DNA of 64,000 bases from Musa acuminata AAA Group. Its lineage: Eukaryota; Streptophyta; Magnoliopsida; Zingiberales; Musaceae. Below are positions 23,542-36,748 of the stretch, one piece after another (within the stretch, counting starts at the first letter, position 1; every line of letters begins with the position of its first letter). A program made the position numbers and the translations under genes. The DNA is taken from positions 7,447,501 through 7,511,500 of the forward strand of contig NC_088340.1 in the NCBI RefSeq assembly GCF_036884655.1. Direction: 5' to 3'. A model generated the notes under the pieces. It ran no database searches and was not told the origin of the DNA. It was given only the letters and a program-made list of their open reading frames with translations.

Positions 23542-26500
23542 TTCATCGGATTTCGGAAAAAAGGACTAGAGCCTTTTGGAATTTCAAATTGTGTTATTCG
23601 GAAGTGCATGGGGGCTTACAAAGTGCTACTGGTGATTCCAGCGTGATAGGAACGGCAATCGCTGCTGCTTCCTATGTGGTATGGAAGAATGTTGCTCTGA
23701 ATCTACTCATCTTGCTCTACAGATGTAAACTGCAGTTTGATCCAGTTCTTTATTTAGGCTGGATAAGACTTAAATGACTCCATTTTGCTAGTCTTTGTTG
23801 TGTTACTGTTTGGAAAAAGTTACTCCCATATGCTAATTGGAGACGAAATCTCAGGTTTCGTTAGATCAAATGCAGAAGCACATCTTGCTGAGCTATTAAG
23901 CAGCTAAGATGAGCTTCTTCAGATCAAAGAAGTTTTGTTGATCTATCAGAGAATTATGATGATGTATTAATTATATTTATTTTCTTACTTTTAGTGTGAC
24001 ATTTGGTATCTCCACTTAAAGATTGGTGGATATTAATTGATATATCAACTTCAAGTAGTTGACATGTCTGTCATTATCGACTCCACATGTCACGTAGGGT
24101 CAAAATCCATGAGGCGGATGAACTTGTGCTCGTAAGGCGACGGATTCGTCTCCAAGCAGAGTTAGTCACGTTGATAATTTGTTACTATGTATTCGGTATT
24201 AATCACGTTCTCAATCCATTTGATAGATTTGATCTTTGACCAAATCACTTCGAAATCCAAATGAGTCTTATCGGGTGGGTATGTCTGACATAATTCTTTC
24301 GAATTTGATACCTCGATTGACTCTCAATCATCGACTACATAGAACTGACTTTGATTGATTCTCAATCATCGACTATATAGAACTGAGTCTCAAAATTTTA
24401 CTTAGATACCAATTATTATGATTTCATCTAAAAAAAATTAATTTATAAAGTTAATATATCAAAAAATTAATTAATTAGTAAAATAATCGATTTATTCTAA
24501 GTTGCACAAAATATTAGTAAAATAAGACATTATGTCGGGATAATTATATATTAGCCCATGTTGTTAGTCATCGTTAACATCTCGATTTTTATGCTTTAAA
24601 AAATAAATTTATAATTTAATATTAATATTATTTCTTTATATTATTAATTTCTTTATATTTTTGTAGTCCAATCGAGAGAAGTAGCGATGATTCCATCATC
24701 TACTTTTCAGCTTAACTGTGTATTGAACAAGCCAGGTTTTGTCTCTGGATTGCTTTTGGGTTTGTTAGAAGCTACTCTTTGACTTAAAGTGAACTCAATG
24801 ATCAAACACTCGTTAAAAGATTACACATCATGCAAAACCTTTTTCTTTGTGGAGGACTATATTTTAAAGTGAGGAAGTACGATGGGCGAGTCGATGTAGC
24901 AGACGAGCGACGAACGATAGGTGTAACGAGCGAGTGACGAGCGATAGGTGTGACAGACAAGCAAGAATGTGCGAAAGGCGATGGACGAATAGTTTGAAAA
25001 AAAAGGAGAAGAGAAAATCGATCTTGGACGAAAAGTTTATATACAATTAATGATTTAAAAGATAATAATATTATATTTTTATTCTTTCTATTTACGTTTT
25101 TTTTCATGTAATAACACGTGCGATTTTTTCATCGACGATGTTAATGATGTAAAGAGAATTGATGTTAAATATTTCACCTTCTTAACTATAATGATCTAAT
25201 ACTACATTTTAAAGTATAAAGATCAGAATATTAATTATAATTAACTATAAGGGTTAATATATAAATACTCCTGCTATATCACTGTACTGTATGCAAGACA
25301 CTGCACTTGACCAAATCTTAGCAAATAATTCACACTCGGGAATGAGAACATACTGAGTTCCTTGGTGTTGAGATGGCCATATCCAACACCCAGTGGCAAT
25401 CTGCAGACTGTCGGCTGAATCTTGCACATAATGGGCAGACAAGCAGATTCCCATCATGCAAGTGGCAGGAACAAATCAAGATGGCCATCCAATTATTCCT
25501 GAAATTAGAATCTAAAAGGACAACGAAGAATAATTGATATGGCATTTTGTCTTGATATCAGTTGAGCCTTATTGTCAACAGATATCTGCGTGCAATGTGT
25601 GCAGCCCACTGAGTTCTTTTCTTTCTCTTTTTCCTAGGATGGTGATGCAGCTGAAGACCCACCCAGATTGCGGAGGTGAGATGGAAGCAGAATGAAGTTA
25701 AAGGTCACAGATCTGAGTGCTGTAGAATCGATGAGTGGTTGAAGAAGAATCCGTGGAGGTGTGAGATCTTGCACCTGACTACAGAACATGAACATTCTGC
25801 ACACACAACTTGACAAGGATTAGTTCATTCTTCACACAAGTGTGCACTACATGCCATGGCCTTGTGAATGCGTCCACAATTAGACGGATTCCAGAAACTG
25901 AACTCCCCACATAAATCCATGTTCTCGTGGATGAACATGGATACTGTCGATAGCAGCCAGTTATCCAGCAATTACTGGCAAGTTTTGCAGTTCCTGTTCT
26001 ATGTATGCATCAACAAGCTACAGGGAGGTGATGTGAAGTTTCAGTATGATCTCTGGGCTACTTCTTCTGCTATTAATCTTCTGAATCTGATGAACAAGGG
26101 TGTTATGGAGTGCTGACTTGCGGTTCTGCAGACAATAAACCAACTCACAGTTGATGGCCTGCTGTCGACTGATCTAAGTTGCATATCTAATACAAAAGAA
26201 TCCAAGTGCTGTAGGTGATACCAGAGATATTTGGAACTGCTAGATCTAGCATTTGAGTGTCTGAGAGAAAAATATCTGGAGTTGTGCAATCTTAGAACTA
26301 TAGCAATAGTAATGTACTAACAAAGAATCCAAAGGACATCTGAAGTACTTGGAACTCAGACATGAGGGTTTTCTTTCTCTGCTACCTATTAGAAGCTCTT
26401 TCATGTTGCCCAAGCCTTTCACCTTTTCATTCTTTTTTCATCATCCTTAAGGTGTAAAGTCCAATGCCTCATATGCCAGCATATCATAACAAAAGCAGCT

Positions 26501-27430
26501 TTTGTTGCACTCATGCTTTCCTCCAGTGTCTTGCTTTATTGGAAGTATCCTTTTCAGCTGGTTGAGGAACACTGAATTATACTTTGGTTTATGCACTCCA
26601 TCCTTGAAAGCTGTGAAAGCATCTGTGTGGCCAGTGTAAATTTCCAAACCTATTGCCAGATTTATACATGTAACTTTTCAATTATGTTGGAATTTGAACT
26701 TGATAATGCTCATAAAACATAACAAAGGGTTGATGACAGAAAGTGATGGCAGGTGGGGTGTCTCCCCCTTTGGTGTGCCTGAAGAAAGGAATCGTGTACT
26801 GCTTAAAATGATCCATCTTCTCCCATGGAGGAAAATTATTTGGGGTCCCCCAAAGAATGTACCAAATATACTGTTGATGAGTATTACAAGTGAGAGAGTC
26901 AACATGATTCCTTTGCCAAGTCTCCAAAAGAACTGCAGTTTCTACCACCTACCATCTTCTGATACACAAACAGACATCTCCAGAGTACAACTTCACCACC
27001 AAAACAAGGTCAAATGTAGAGTTTGTGAGTGTGAAACAAGTAAAGAAAGTTATTGGGGCTTTCAGGGATTTCTTGGACCATTGGAAATGTACAGATTGGC
27101 ATGACAAGCCTTGTTGAGTTGCAAGGATGTTTGGAATATGACCACTTGATTAATATGACTATGACTTGCCAGTTGTAAGCAGATTAGTTTTCAACCCTCA
27201 TGAATGTCCATATCAACTTACAGGGGAGTAATGCACTTGTAAAGAGAGTCTTTAAGCATTCTTTTTGCAGTTTGTGTGAGTCTTAATAATGCCTAATCTC
27301 TATCAGAACAAATATGAGCTGCAAAACCCAAGCTTTGGATCAAACACATGCAGTGAGAAAGAAGGAAACTTGGCATTACTGCAGTATAATTAATCCTTAA
27401 GAGTTATCTTTCAGAACTAAGTATATATGA
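23542..27430. other. Gene-free intergenic region with decayed repeats
   Basis: 24050-25240 is AT-rich repeat-like DNA. It has a 38-base imperfect tandem pair at about 24313-24390 and two degenerate units rich in CGAGCGA and CGATAGGTGT at about 24898-24955. 25250-27430 has several 60-136 codon ORFs on both strands, for example 25868-26116 (+) and 26694-27104 (+). None resembles a known protein, none has good coding bias, and I do not call them genes. Confidence 0.4.
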
Positions 27431-28384
27431 TTACATTCTAATATCAGTTAGAACAAACCAGATGTGCTCGAAAACCTTGATGATTACTTCGTGGTACTCC
27501 TTGGAATTCAGTGACAGGTAGCAAGCAAGCAGCTCCTCCAAATCCTTGGCTTCCCGGATGTTGTTCTCCACGATCATCTCCACCATCGACTCCGTGAAGT
27601 CCCTGCTGGGGTTTGAGGACGACTTGACCATCACCAAGCTCTGAGATACTGGCCGCCGCTTCTGCTGCGTCGTTGCCACCTTGGGTTTCCTACACGCCTG
27701 CACCTTCCTGCTTCCGACTCTGGGAGAGACTTGCCGTACCTTGATCCCATGGATTCCTGACACCGATCTCCTCGTTGCTGCCTTGCTGTGATCCGCGAAG
27801 GCACCGGTTTCATGCAGCGCAGGCTCACGTACCTCCTTCTTCACTGGCTTTGTCAGAATGGGCGGTAGCTTGAGCTCTGACACCACCAAATCCATGTCCG
27901 CATTGCGGTGATCGTACACTGATGGGTTGGTAGGCTCACATGGATCGCACTCATCACCATAGATCGGCAGACTCACAGGGGCTGCAGTGCGACGGCAGCC
28001 GCAGCTGGCCGACACAGCCGAGGAGACGACGTCAGCGCAGGGCTTCGTCGCCGTCCTTCTTCGGGTCTGTCGCTTGGATTTCTGCGGTGGCTCGCCGGGG
28101 AAACGAGTGTCGGATGCTTTGGGGTTGACGGGAGAACGAGGGAGCTTCTCTGCTCGTTCTTTGCTGGGGGTGTAGTAGGAGGCCCTGTTGGGGAGGTAGT
28201 CGTGTTCTTTGGGGGGTTGAAATGGAGGCAGAGATGCTGCAGAAGCTGTGGCCGATGCTGAACTCTGGAATCTCTTCATGGAATGCTGAACTCTCCGGCT
28301 TCCATTAGCTCTTCCCACATCCTTGAGCTTGTAGAACCAACTGCTTGACATCAAATCAGACAACCTAAACCTATAATTCCCCAT
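27431..28384 (-). CDS. OVATE family protein, transcriptional repressor
   Basis: A single uninterrupted exon of 317 codons plus stop, as usual for OFP genes. OVATE family proteins are plant-specific repressors that work with TALE homeodomain and TRM partners to shape organs and limit cell elongation. The N-terminus, MGNYRFRLSDLMSSSWFYKL, is the conserved OFP N-terminal signature. A basic stretch KSKRQTRRR (about 102-110) is a likely nuclear localisation signal. The middle is Ser/Pro-rich and low in complexity, with a CGCRR cluster at about 128-132. The C-terminal 65 residues form the OVATE domain: FTESMVEMIVENNIREAKDL, then LEELLACYLSLNSKEYHEVI and IKVFEHIWFVL. The start is the first ATG after an upstream region with a (CT)n tract and a candidate TATA. 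The member number is not assigned. Confidence 0.95.
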   Translation of the reverse strand: MGNYRFRLSDLMSSSWFYKLKDVGRANGSRRVQHSMKRFQSSASATASAASLPPFQPPKEHDYLPNRASYYTPSKERAEKLPRSPVNPKASDTRFPGEPPQKSKRQTRRRTATKPCADVVSSAVSASCGCRRTAAPVSLPIYGDECDPCEPTNPSVYDHRNADMDLVVSELKLPPILTKPVKKEVREPALHETGAFADHSKAATRRSVSGIHGIKVRQVSPRVGSRKVQACRKPKVATTQQKRRPVSQSLVMVKSSSNPSRDFTESMVEMIVENNIREAKDLEELLACYLSLNSKEYHEVIIKVFEHIWFVLTDIRM

Positions 28385-28495
28385 TTATGATGAAGCAGTT
28401 CTCCAACACATGCACAGACTCAGTAACCACAAGCAAGAGAAAAGCTAGAAACTCTATCTTGCATTAGTCAGCAACACACACAAACACACAACAGC

Positions 28496-28525
28496 TCTCT
28501 CTCTCTCTCTCTCTCTATCTCTCTG
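28496..28525. repeat. (CT)n tract upstream of the OVATE gene
   Basis: About 28 bases of nearly pure CT on the plus strand, GA on the sense strand of the OVATE gene, lie 110-140 bases upstream of its start codon and probably in its 5' UTR. Confidence 0.85.
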
Positions 28526-28555
28526 TGGATGTTCTTGGTTTGTGGTGGGGAGGTT

Positions 28556-28562
28556 GATATAG
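28556..28562 (-). promoter_or_regulatory. Candidate TATA box of the OVATE gene
   Basis: The sense strand reads CTATATC about 175 bases upstream of the OVATE start codon and just upstream of the GA-rich leader. Position is plausible, but the match is to a loose consensus. Confidence 0.35.
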
Positions 28563-28569
28563 AGAGGGT

Positions 28570-29111
28570 GATGGGAGATGAAGAACAGGGAGAAGGTGGA
28601 TCATGGTTGAAGGACTGGGTTTGTGTCCTTGAGCTGATGGAAGGGTCAAAGTCAGGAATAGGGTAGAATCCATAGGAAGATATTAGATATGTTTTCTCTC
28701 CGAAAACAACCTGCAGAGGAATCAGTTCCTCATCTTTTTCATTTCAGAGCATTCCTGGAATTTTAGATAAGAGCAACGAACATAATTATAGGGTGTGCTT
28801 GTAGGCAGACAAAAGAAGAATGATCAGGTAGGGGTCCATGGTGGAGCATTGAATGCAGATGTTAGGATGGAATGTCTTTCTTGCAGTCAAATAATATGAT
28901 CCTAAGAAGAATACGATCGGCTCAAGTCTCCAAACATGAGTTCGTTCTGTAAAAGAAACTTCTTCATCCAAATTCACATTGATCTGCTGTCATCTCTCAA
29001 GGAGAGAGAACCAACCAACCTGCCATTTACTCTCTTTCTTGCTAGCCATTTTGAGCAACAAGAATAAGGTCATGAATTCAACATGAGTTCTGATTGATAT
29101 CAAGAAAGAAA

Positions 29112-29162
<51 letters not shown>

Positions 29163-31815
29163 CTATATGGAACCAATGCAGTACATCAGATTGAGCATTT
29201 TTGGAACTTCCAAGGGAAGAAGTATGTCCAGTCTGTCCACTTTTCATCTATTTCGTTGGATGATAAAGTTTGAGACTAATTTGATTCATGCAAAACATTT
29301 AAGTCTGATTAACAACACAATAATTTTATAATGATTTTCTTTTTCAAGGAACAAAATTAATTACTTGATCGAAATCGGCTTAATGAAACATATATGGATA
29401 TGAATCACTGAGGTAGCTACTGCTTAATGAAGAATATATGGATATGTATCACCAAACAGAAACATCCAAAGAATACTAATATCATTGCTTAAAAGGAACA
29501 TAAAGTTGCTCGGTTTAAGAATCCACTGTGTCGAAGGAATCCACAAAGACAGTACCGAGTTCTCATGAAAAGGATGAGACCTCTTAGAGAAACTAGAAGA
29601 CTCGTAAAGCATTACTGATTTCCAATGCATAATCTTTTCCATTTCCAAAGCATAAATTACGTCTGAATCTTGACTCAGAAACTTCCTAATGGTATGTAAT
29701 TAACCTCATAAAATTCATAGAATCGATCTGAAATCAGCCCTGAGATTTTACTTCCTTGGAAAACTAGAAGACTATGGTGGGAAGACACTCCTGTGTATGT
29801 TCCTCTAATTCAGGAAGAAGGAGCTGTAATTAGAGAGGTAACTCCATTGATCATTGACGACTGTAGCAGCAGCGGAGCTCGCGAGTCCACGGCGGAGATG
29901 TGAGGATCCGACCTCAGCTGCAGCAACCAAAGCGGACCTCTGCTCTCATAGCATGGAAGGGGACCAAAGCAGAGGTGTCCACCTCGGTGCAGCTCACTGC
30001 TGCATGGGTTTCTTCTCGCTCGGCTATCCACCTGTGGCTGCCGTATGAACAAGTGATATGGCATCTGTCAGCTTCATCAAATGACGTGCATGACGCTCAC
30101 ACATGGATTCGAATACGAGACTTATTATTTTTACAATAAATATATTAAATAATAAAAAAATCGAGTAAATGAGTACAATATAAAATAGCATTATAAAAAA
30201 TAAAAAAAAAGATAAATAAAATAAATAAATATTTTGATATTGCTCACCATCAATATAACTAAATTAAATTTAAATACCTAAACTAAATTTATTATTTGAC
30301 CCCTCATATTTATCAACATTTTTGGAAGGTATATTAATGATAATTGTAGTTTCAACGTCATTATAGTAATAATGAATTGATGACTACCAACAATACCGAT
30401 CAAACGCTGTTGTCACCGTTTCGTTGATGTTGAGGTGGAACGAGAATAGTTGCGGTTGACCAGTCCTGTCCTTGAAATATTCATCTACATAATTTGACTG
30501 TATTACTACTTATCATCATCCTTACACTCAAATATGCGAACATGCATCATAATGATAAACATATTGCATGGTACATCATGATGTGTGATTGATGTGCGGG
30601 TGTGGTGGATGGAGAGCTACTTGGTGTCCTTCATATTAATGGAGAACAGCGACTGCACGCGTAGCCTCCGACTCAGGCCACCGGGGAGGCAGAAGGCAGC
30701 AGTGTCAACGTCCCATCGGAGACTTGCGGAGCTCGCCATGTGGGGCACGTCGGAGACTTCATCAGCCACGAGGGGAGATGGAAGTGGAGGCGTAGGGAGA
30801 GGAGGTGGCACAGTCGATAAGGGTCCCCAGACGCGGATCAGAACGCGACGTCAGGGCCAGCGGAAGTGGACGAAGGACGCCGAAGGGGGGCGCAGAGCCG
30901 CTGCTGCGCAGGCGGAAAGCACGGCGAGAAGAGGAAGGGAGATGGGGAAGACAAGCCGCGTGGCTGCGGTACATGGGGGATGGCGGAAATGGCGGCGAGG
31001 ATGGCGAGGAAGACGAAAGGAAGCGGGGGAGGACAAGTGGTTGATGATGGTGATTGCATTGCGTACGTGCCCCCGAGAGAGAGAGAGAGAGAGATCAACA
31101 TATTAAAATTCATGCAACCCAATTCAAATAATTTTAATAGATACTTTAAATCCAAATGAATATAATAATGTGACTTATATATGTCCCATATTTGGATGGG
31201 TATAAGAAAAATCTCAGCTAATTTCATATTATAAGAGAGAGAGAGAAGGTTGAGATGGAGGGAATGAGAATTCAGCAATTTTATTGGTTGGGCCTAACCA
31301 CATGATGACTTGACCCTGTGAGTTGGGCTTGTCTTCTCCTTCTCCGTCATTCTTCACCGTCCGTCGGAGAAACGAGCTTTAGAGTTCCGTCGAGGAGAGA
31401 TAAGTTTCTCTACCTTCCTCACTGGCCGAGCTTCCCAAATCTCTTTCTAGAGATGAAATTGAAGGGGATTGGAAACTCGCGCTGGGCCTTCAAAGTCTCT
31501 TTGTAGAGACGAAATTGAAGAAGAATGTAATAGTTGAAGGATCAAAACATTTTGTATGTCGCACACTAATAGTGTGGCTCTTTTGCGAACAACACAAAAC
31601 ATCTCTCACACACACACACACATCTTCCTCCAAAGATAGTGGAAAACCAAAAGGCTTGACTTGTCATGATGCCACATCGGAGCTGCAATACTATACATAT
31701 ATCAGAAATACCTTATAATTAGAGCCTTACATATGTATTCATAGGAAACTAAAATCCGATTCATGACAACATAAAATTACAAAAGAAAGGCAAAAGACAC
31801 ACAGTTGCCTTGTAC
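28570..31815. other. Intergenic region with a GC-rich patch and GA repeat
   Basis: (GA)n lies at 29116-29159. A small GC-rich patch at 29850-30060 and a larger one at 30590-31070 are open on both strands (up to 173 codons, 30585-31106). Their products are Arg/Gly-rich and resemble no family. Between them, 30100-30560 is AT-rich repeat-like sequence. 31310-31720 holds no recognised gene and includes a short (CA)n at about 31602-31620. Confidence 0.4.
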
Positions 31816-34800
31816 TCAAAGACTGCCTCTTTTCTTGTTCTTCTTGCTTTGCTTTGCCAAGATCAGCGGCAGGCTGACAAAGCCTAGCTTCTTCCTCTTT
31901 GCAGAAAACTGCTTGAGAGGAGACACACTGATGTCCCCCTGGTGAGACAAAACTCCATGCCTTTTGTTCAGCATTTGACCCAGTGAAACCTTTGGCTTCT
32001 CGTTTTCTTTCTCCCATACTCCCTGGTCATACTCCTCCGGAGAATCAGGATCCATCAACTTCATGCTCAGTATTTGCCCAATTGACAATGGTGCCCTTAA
32101 TAAACCACCGCTTGGCTTGACGGAAACTAAAGTTGAGCCGTTCGAGTCAAGCACACGGGAATCCTTGCCGTGGTGAGCTGCATAGTTCTTGAACTTCGTA
32201 GAATTTTGAACACTGTGCCTCTTCTGACCATGTTCGGATCTCGTCCTCCGCAGAGCATCTTCAACTGTGAGCTTCCCTCTGTTTGCCGCCTCTACCCTAT
32301 TCAGGGCATTTTCAAGAGCTTTCTTGCATTTTTTTGCCTCAGCAGTTGCTTCTTCCACCTTCATTAGTAACTCTGATTTAGACCGGTTTGCTTCATCTAC
32401 TTGAAGCATGGCAGCTTCAATTTTCTTTCTAGAGGCTAGATCTGCTTCTTGAGTTTTACTTGTTAAGGCGATGTACTCCTCCACTGAAAGGGTTATGCCA
32501 CATGCATCCTGAAGACCTGTGATTAAATTATTACTGCTCATTAAAGCTTTTATATCAGCAAGAGACACAGCCTCTGCTGCTTTGGCCGCTTCTTCCGTTT
32601 TCTTAGCCGCAAACCATTGGAATTCAGCCGTCTTGATGCTAGCCTTTGTCTGCTCAATCTCAGAGGTCAGCTTAGTAACTTCATTTTTTGTAGCTTCCAT
32701 CGTCTTCTTTGACTGTTCTATCTCAGAGTTCAGTTGTTTGATTTCTTGCAAAAAACTACAGGGATCTTCACATCTTTTACTCTCTAAATCTTTGACCTTT
32801 TGCAATTTTGCTGTTGTCTGATTAAGATCTTCCTCCAGGAAGGAAATCAAAGCAGTCCTGACTGTCAGCTTTTCCCGGACATTCTCAAGTAAGAGTTTTT
32901 CCTCCTCTATTTTCATGTTCAGCATTTTGATGGAAGTTCGAAAACCAACCATATCACTTGTTGTCCTGTTTAAAGTTGCCTTAGCCTGTTCCAGTTCCAC
33001 TAAAATCAGTCCTGGAAATTGGTTCACCCCTATGCTTGGGTCATCCATAGCCTCATTCTTCTCGAGGTCACTGTGTTCATATTCTTCATCTTCAGGAATA
33101 GGATGAACATATACATCATATGAGTCAATAGCCGGCATTGCAGTGGCATCTGAGGTTTCTTTTTGTAATCTCAATTTCAAACCATCCACGATCTTTTTGG
33201 TTAATTCAAGCTCTTTTAATACATCAAGTGTTTCCCTTTCTTTCAGGATAAGATCTTTCTCCAGCTGTGCTGCCTGTTCCACCACTTTTATGACCTCGAC
33301 ATCCTCAGAGCACTGGTGCTTCTAATGGAAAATATGGCAAGTACAACTCAATAATAGATTATTCGAAAGGAGTGTGATCAAAATAACAAGTTATATTTGT
33401 CCATGTTTGACTGAAAATAGAGAATTAAAAAAATCACTGCATAAGTACTTTTATTGAAAGAGAATAAAATCTGAATTAATTGCATGAAAGACAAGTTCTT
33501 TTAATTTGGCTGAGGCATATACATAGACAACCAACAGCATAAGGATCGTAAAGTTGCATACATAAATTTCGTTTTGCTGGTATTTCATGGAGAGAAAAAA
33601 GGGTATCATTGTTAAATGTCCATAAAAGAGGGAACAAAAAAGCTTATTTATAAAGGTATAGATAAGGAAAAATAAAATAAAAGGAAACAAAATGCCCTCA
33701 TACCATATTACATGATCTTCACAGGAGTTTTATAATTGTCTTTAATTAAATACATTAGGTCGCAAAGCATGAAACTATTCTATGGAAAAACAAGGAAGAA
33801 AAATAATTAACTGACAATGTGGTTGCATGATCTTTGAAGAAGTTTTGTTATTGGCTTTATCACAATGCATGACAGAACAAAAGTATGAAAGCATGATACA
33901 ATAAATTGTGCAACTTAAGGTTGGAATCCTAGAGCTAGAGCTTAGGATAGATGGAGTAAACAGGATAATAGCAAAGGGAATGGTGATGATTTAGATTCAA
34001 ATGCTTAAGATAATGTAAGTGGGCCAGTGTTAAAGAGGATTAATATGTGATATTAATTAGAGATATTAAAAAATGATTGAATCAGTAAAGAGTTAGGGAG
34101 TACACCAAAAATATGGGTAAATCACCCAAGTTTATCTACATATGACCATAGAACGACTACAATACATTATTGCACTTACTGAATTCAAATTAAATGTGTG
34201 GAGAAAGAGATGCACAGAAGAAGAATTGGTTAAAAATAAGCAATGCACATGGTAGATCCTCAATTATTCAGGGGCATTGACCTTGATAAATTTCAATGAT
34301 GCAAAAGGATATACAAAGCCAACCCCCGAATAGGTGGAAGAAGAAACATATGACATTGTCCACAGGATTCCTCCTACCATCCGACAACATTCATGCACCT
34401 ATCACAGAAATGACATATAGATGTTGCAACCAGCTGTAACAAAAGTGTTGTAAATGGGCAACAAGTAATAAGATCAATAAGAATTTACTATCATTCTCCT
34501 CCACCAAATTAAAGTACTCTTCTGCACAGCTTTTGAGTGCAACCGAATACAGTGCAAGCTTTTCAAAGGAGACCAAAATTGAACGCTTTGTGATCAATCA
34601 ACATTCCTTTTTCCCTTTCTCTTTCGCTTAAAAGCTTAACAAGACACCTAAATTCACGATAAGTAATTGAAAATTCTGAATTTGTAACTCATATTGTAGA
34701 AAAGAGACTACAAGGACAAAAATTTTCATATGGAGAACAAAATGTAGACAAAAAGAGCGAAAAAAAAGCGCAACTTTAATACAGTAGTAACAAAGAGAGT

Positions 34801-35066
34801 ACCGAACAATTCGCCTAGCAAAGAACAAAAACAAAGAAGGAACGCCCAACAGGAAGAAGCAAACTTACTTCGGGATTAACTAGCTGCTTCGGCTGCGACT
34901 TCCAGACGGCGCTCCCGCCGAATCGGTCCACGGCCTCCTTCACCGACTCGAACGGCGCCGACGTGTCAATCTCCGCCCTCACAGCCGCTGCCCCGCTCGA
35001 ATGAGACGCCACAGCCCCGTCCATCGGCGGTCCGTCTCTTCGATTCTTCGACGACTTTGCGGTCAT
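31816..35066 (-). CDS. WEB-family (DUF827) coiled-coil protein
   Basis: Two minus-strand exons, 34869-35066 and 31816-33321, joined in phase across a 1547-base intron, give 567 residues. WEB1/PMI2-type proteins are cytosolic coiled-coil proteins; the named members are needed for chloroplast photorelocation, while most family members are uncharacterised. Exon 1 carries AEIDTSAPFESVKEAVDRFG (about 31-50), the N-terminal signature of the family. Residues from about 75 to 405 are heptad-rich coiled coil with long Glu/Lys/Leu runs. The C-terminus has two Leu-Gly/Ile-Gly motifs (SIGQILSMKL and SLGQMLNKRH) and a Lys-rich tail ending in KKNKKRGSL, which also recur in family members. The start is the first ATG in a GC-rich exon. 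Length is normal for the smaller WEB-family subgroup. Confidence 0.9.
33322..34868 (-). other. Intron of the WEB-family gene
   Basis: This AT-rich 1.55 kb intron is bounded on the sense strand by GTAAGT and TTAG. No gene or repeat element is recognised inside it. Confidence 0.7.
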
Positions 35067-35290
35067 TTGAAACCCTAAAAGCCAGAGAAGAGATCGCTCG
35101 AAGAAGAGAGAGAGTGTGTCAGGGGGAAGAGGGAGGGGAAGAAGAGCATCTAGGAAGGTGTGGTTACGAAAGTGCCCTTAAGTAACGGAAGCAGATGATA
35201 AACCTACGCCATTCTTCAATTCCTATACGTCCAATTGCACTGACTCCGCGGGAGCCAAAGGGGCGTTCGATCAGTGGAACGATGGGTGCG

Positions 35291-35298
35291 TTTATAAA
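35291..35298 (-). promoter_or_regulatory. Candidate TATA box of the WEB-family gene
   Basis: TTTATAAA lies about 225 bases upstream of the start codon. On the sense strand it is followed by a CT-rich leader (GA-rich on the plus strand at about 35098-35150), which supports its use. Confidence 0.35.
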
Positions 35299-36748
35299 GC
35301 GCGGTACGTTTACTTGATCTGCCCGTTGGCTTTCGCGAATCTCGAGACAAAGAAGACCGTTGGGCTCCGTTCAGACGTTGATTAGACAAAGTTACCCTTA
35401 AACAATGATCAGTATTGCGCTTTTACTGTGGGCCAGAATTGGACCGCAGTTGGACCGTTAGCCTTAACCATGACACTATAACGGTTATCAAAGGCTTTTG
35501 CCGGAATAATTAATACAGTTAAAACACATTTTTAAGACAAATACTAACTCATTAATTTAAGTTGAGGATAAATTATTTATTATTATATTTCAAAATATAC
35601 TAATGTCAAAGTATCGTCACTCAAAGGGCAAACTTAATTATTAACTTTGATCATGCTGTTATATAGCCTAACACCTAATTATGCCACAACATGGTAAATC
35701 TTATAAAGAACTGCTTTTAGTCCTTCTTCACTTTTCCTTTTTGATTATTTTTATGAATAGAATATCCAGCATTATAACTATACATTATGGATTACCAAGT
35801 GAATTAACAAAAAGAAATGCCAGTTTTAATTTCGTAAGTATCATGATCCAAAAAATTCAATCATGCATTGCCTTATTTCATGCAAGAGACCAAATTCTTC
35901 TTCTTCTTCTTCTTCGGTATGATAAATAACATCACAATTATTTTTCACTAAAAACATAATAATGCCATCAAGTAGGTTGCTGGTGATTTCTCTTTTTGTT
36001 TTCTTTAAAGGAAGACTTCATGATGATGTGCTATGTCAAACTAGTGTGACCATCGAATTATGTTACAGATATCTTATGATTTTAACTAGTCGAGCAAACA
36101 TTTCTCATTTACACAGGAGTTATTGCTTTCACATAGCGCTTGCTTGTGCTCCAGTTTACTTCAGAGCAACTCATTATGGAAGCGACATGCATAACTCTCA
36201 TGCTGATCTATCAGATCTTAATGTATTACATCATGTTATGATTGATGAAACCTCAAATGGTGACTCTCTTAGTAGTGAACGGTACTGTTTTAGGGTTATG
36301 AACAGTAGTATTAGATCTTTTGGTTCAGCACAAGGCTGCATATCCTAACTAAGCTCACATAAGTATTATTTCTCTGGATTTTTGTATGATTTGTGCCTCA
36401 CAATCTGTCACCCTCACCTCATTACTGCCACCCAACACCAACCTAACCCAAAGTGGTGTTTGTCTGCAGGTACAACAAGTAGGATCAATGAACAGTCTGG
36501 AATCTTAACCCCTTGTCATCACCAAATCAAGAGGCTGTGCTAAAGCTCTGACCACGACGGCAATATGATGCCTTTCACTACAAATTTTATTCTGAGAAGA
36601 AGCAATCCCGCTACATGTCCATTGCCTATAATTGTAGCATTGCACTTACTTTATGGTTTAGTACACCGGAAGACCTACAAAGTCCTGCATTCATTTGTCT
36701 GTGGCCCTGGTTCCTCTCTCTCTCTCTCTCTCTCTCTCTGGGGTAAAG
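35299..36748. other. Intergenic; nothing recognised
   Basis: Mostly AT-rich. A 128-codon plus-strand ORF at 35962-36348 resembles no known protein and has no coding bias. The last part carries the 5' leader of the next gene with a (CT)n run at 36713-36739. Confidence 0.45.
36713..36739. repeat. (CT)n tract in the leader of the serine-rich protein gene
   Basis: About 26 bases of pure CT end ten bases before the ATG at 36749, so the tract is almost certainly transcribed as the 5' leader. Confidence 0.85.

Noticed and set aside
26694..27104. 136-codon plus-strand ORF downstream of the OVATE gene
   Set aside because: An ORF of similar extent is open on the other strand, with no domain and no coding bias.
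30585..31106. 173-codon ORF as a gene
   Set aside because: The product is low-complexity Arg/Gly-rich, ends in translated GA repeat, and the opposite strand is equally open; kept only as a composition oddity.
35962..36348. 128-codon plus-strand ORF
   Set aside because: No known domain, AT-rich codon use unlike the real genes in the window, and no splice partners.
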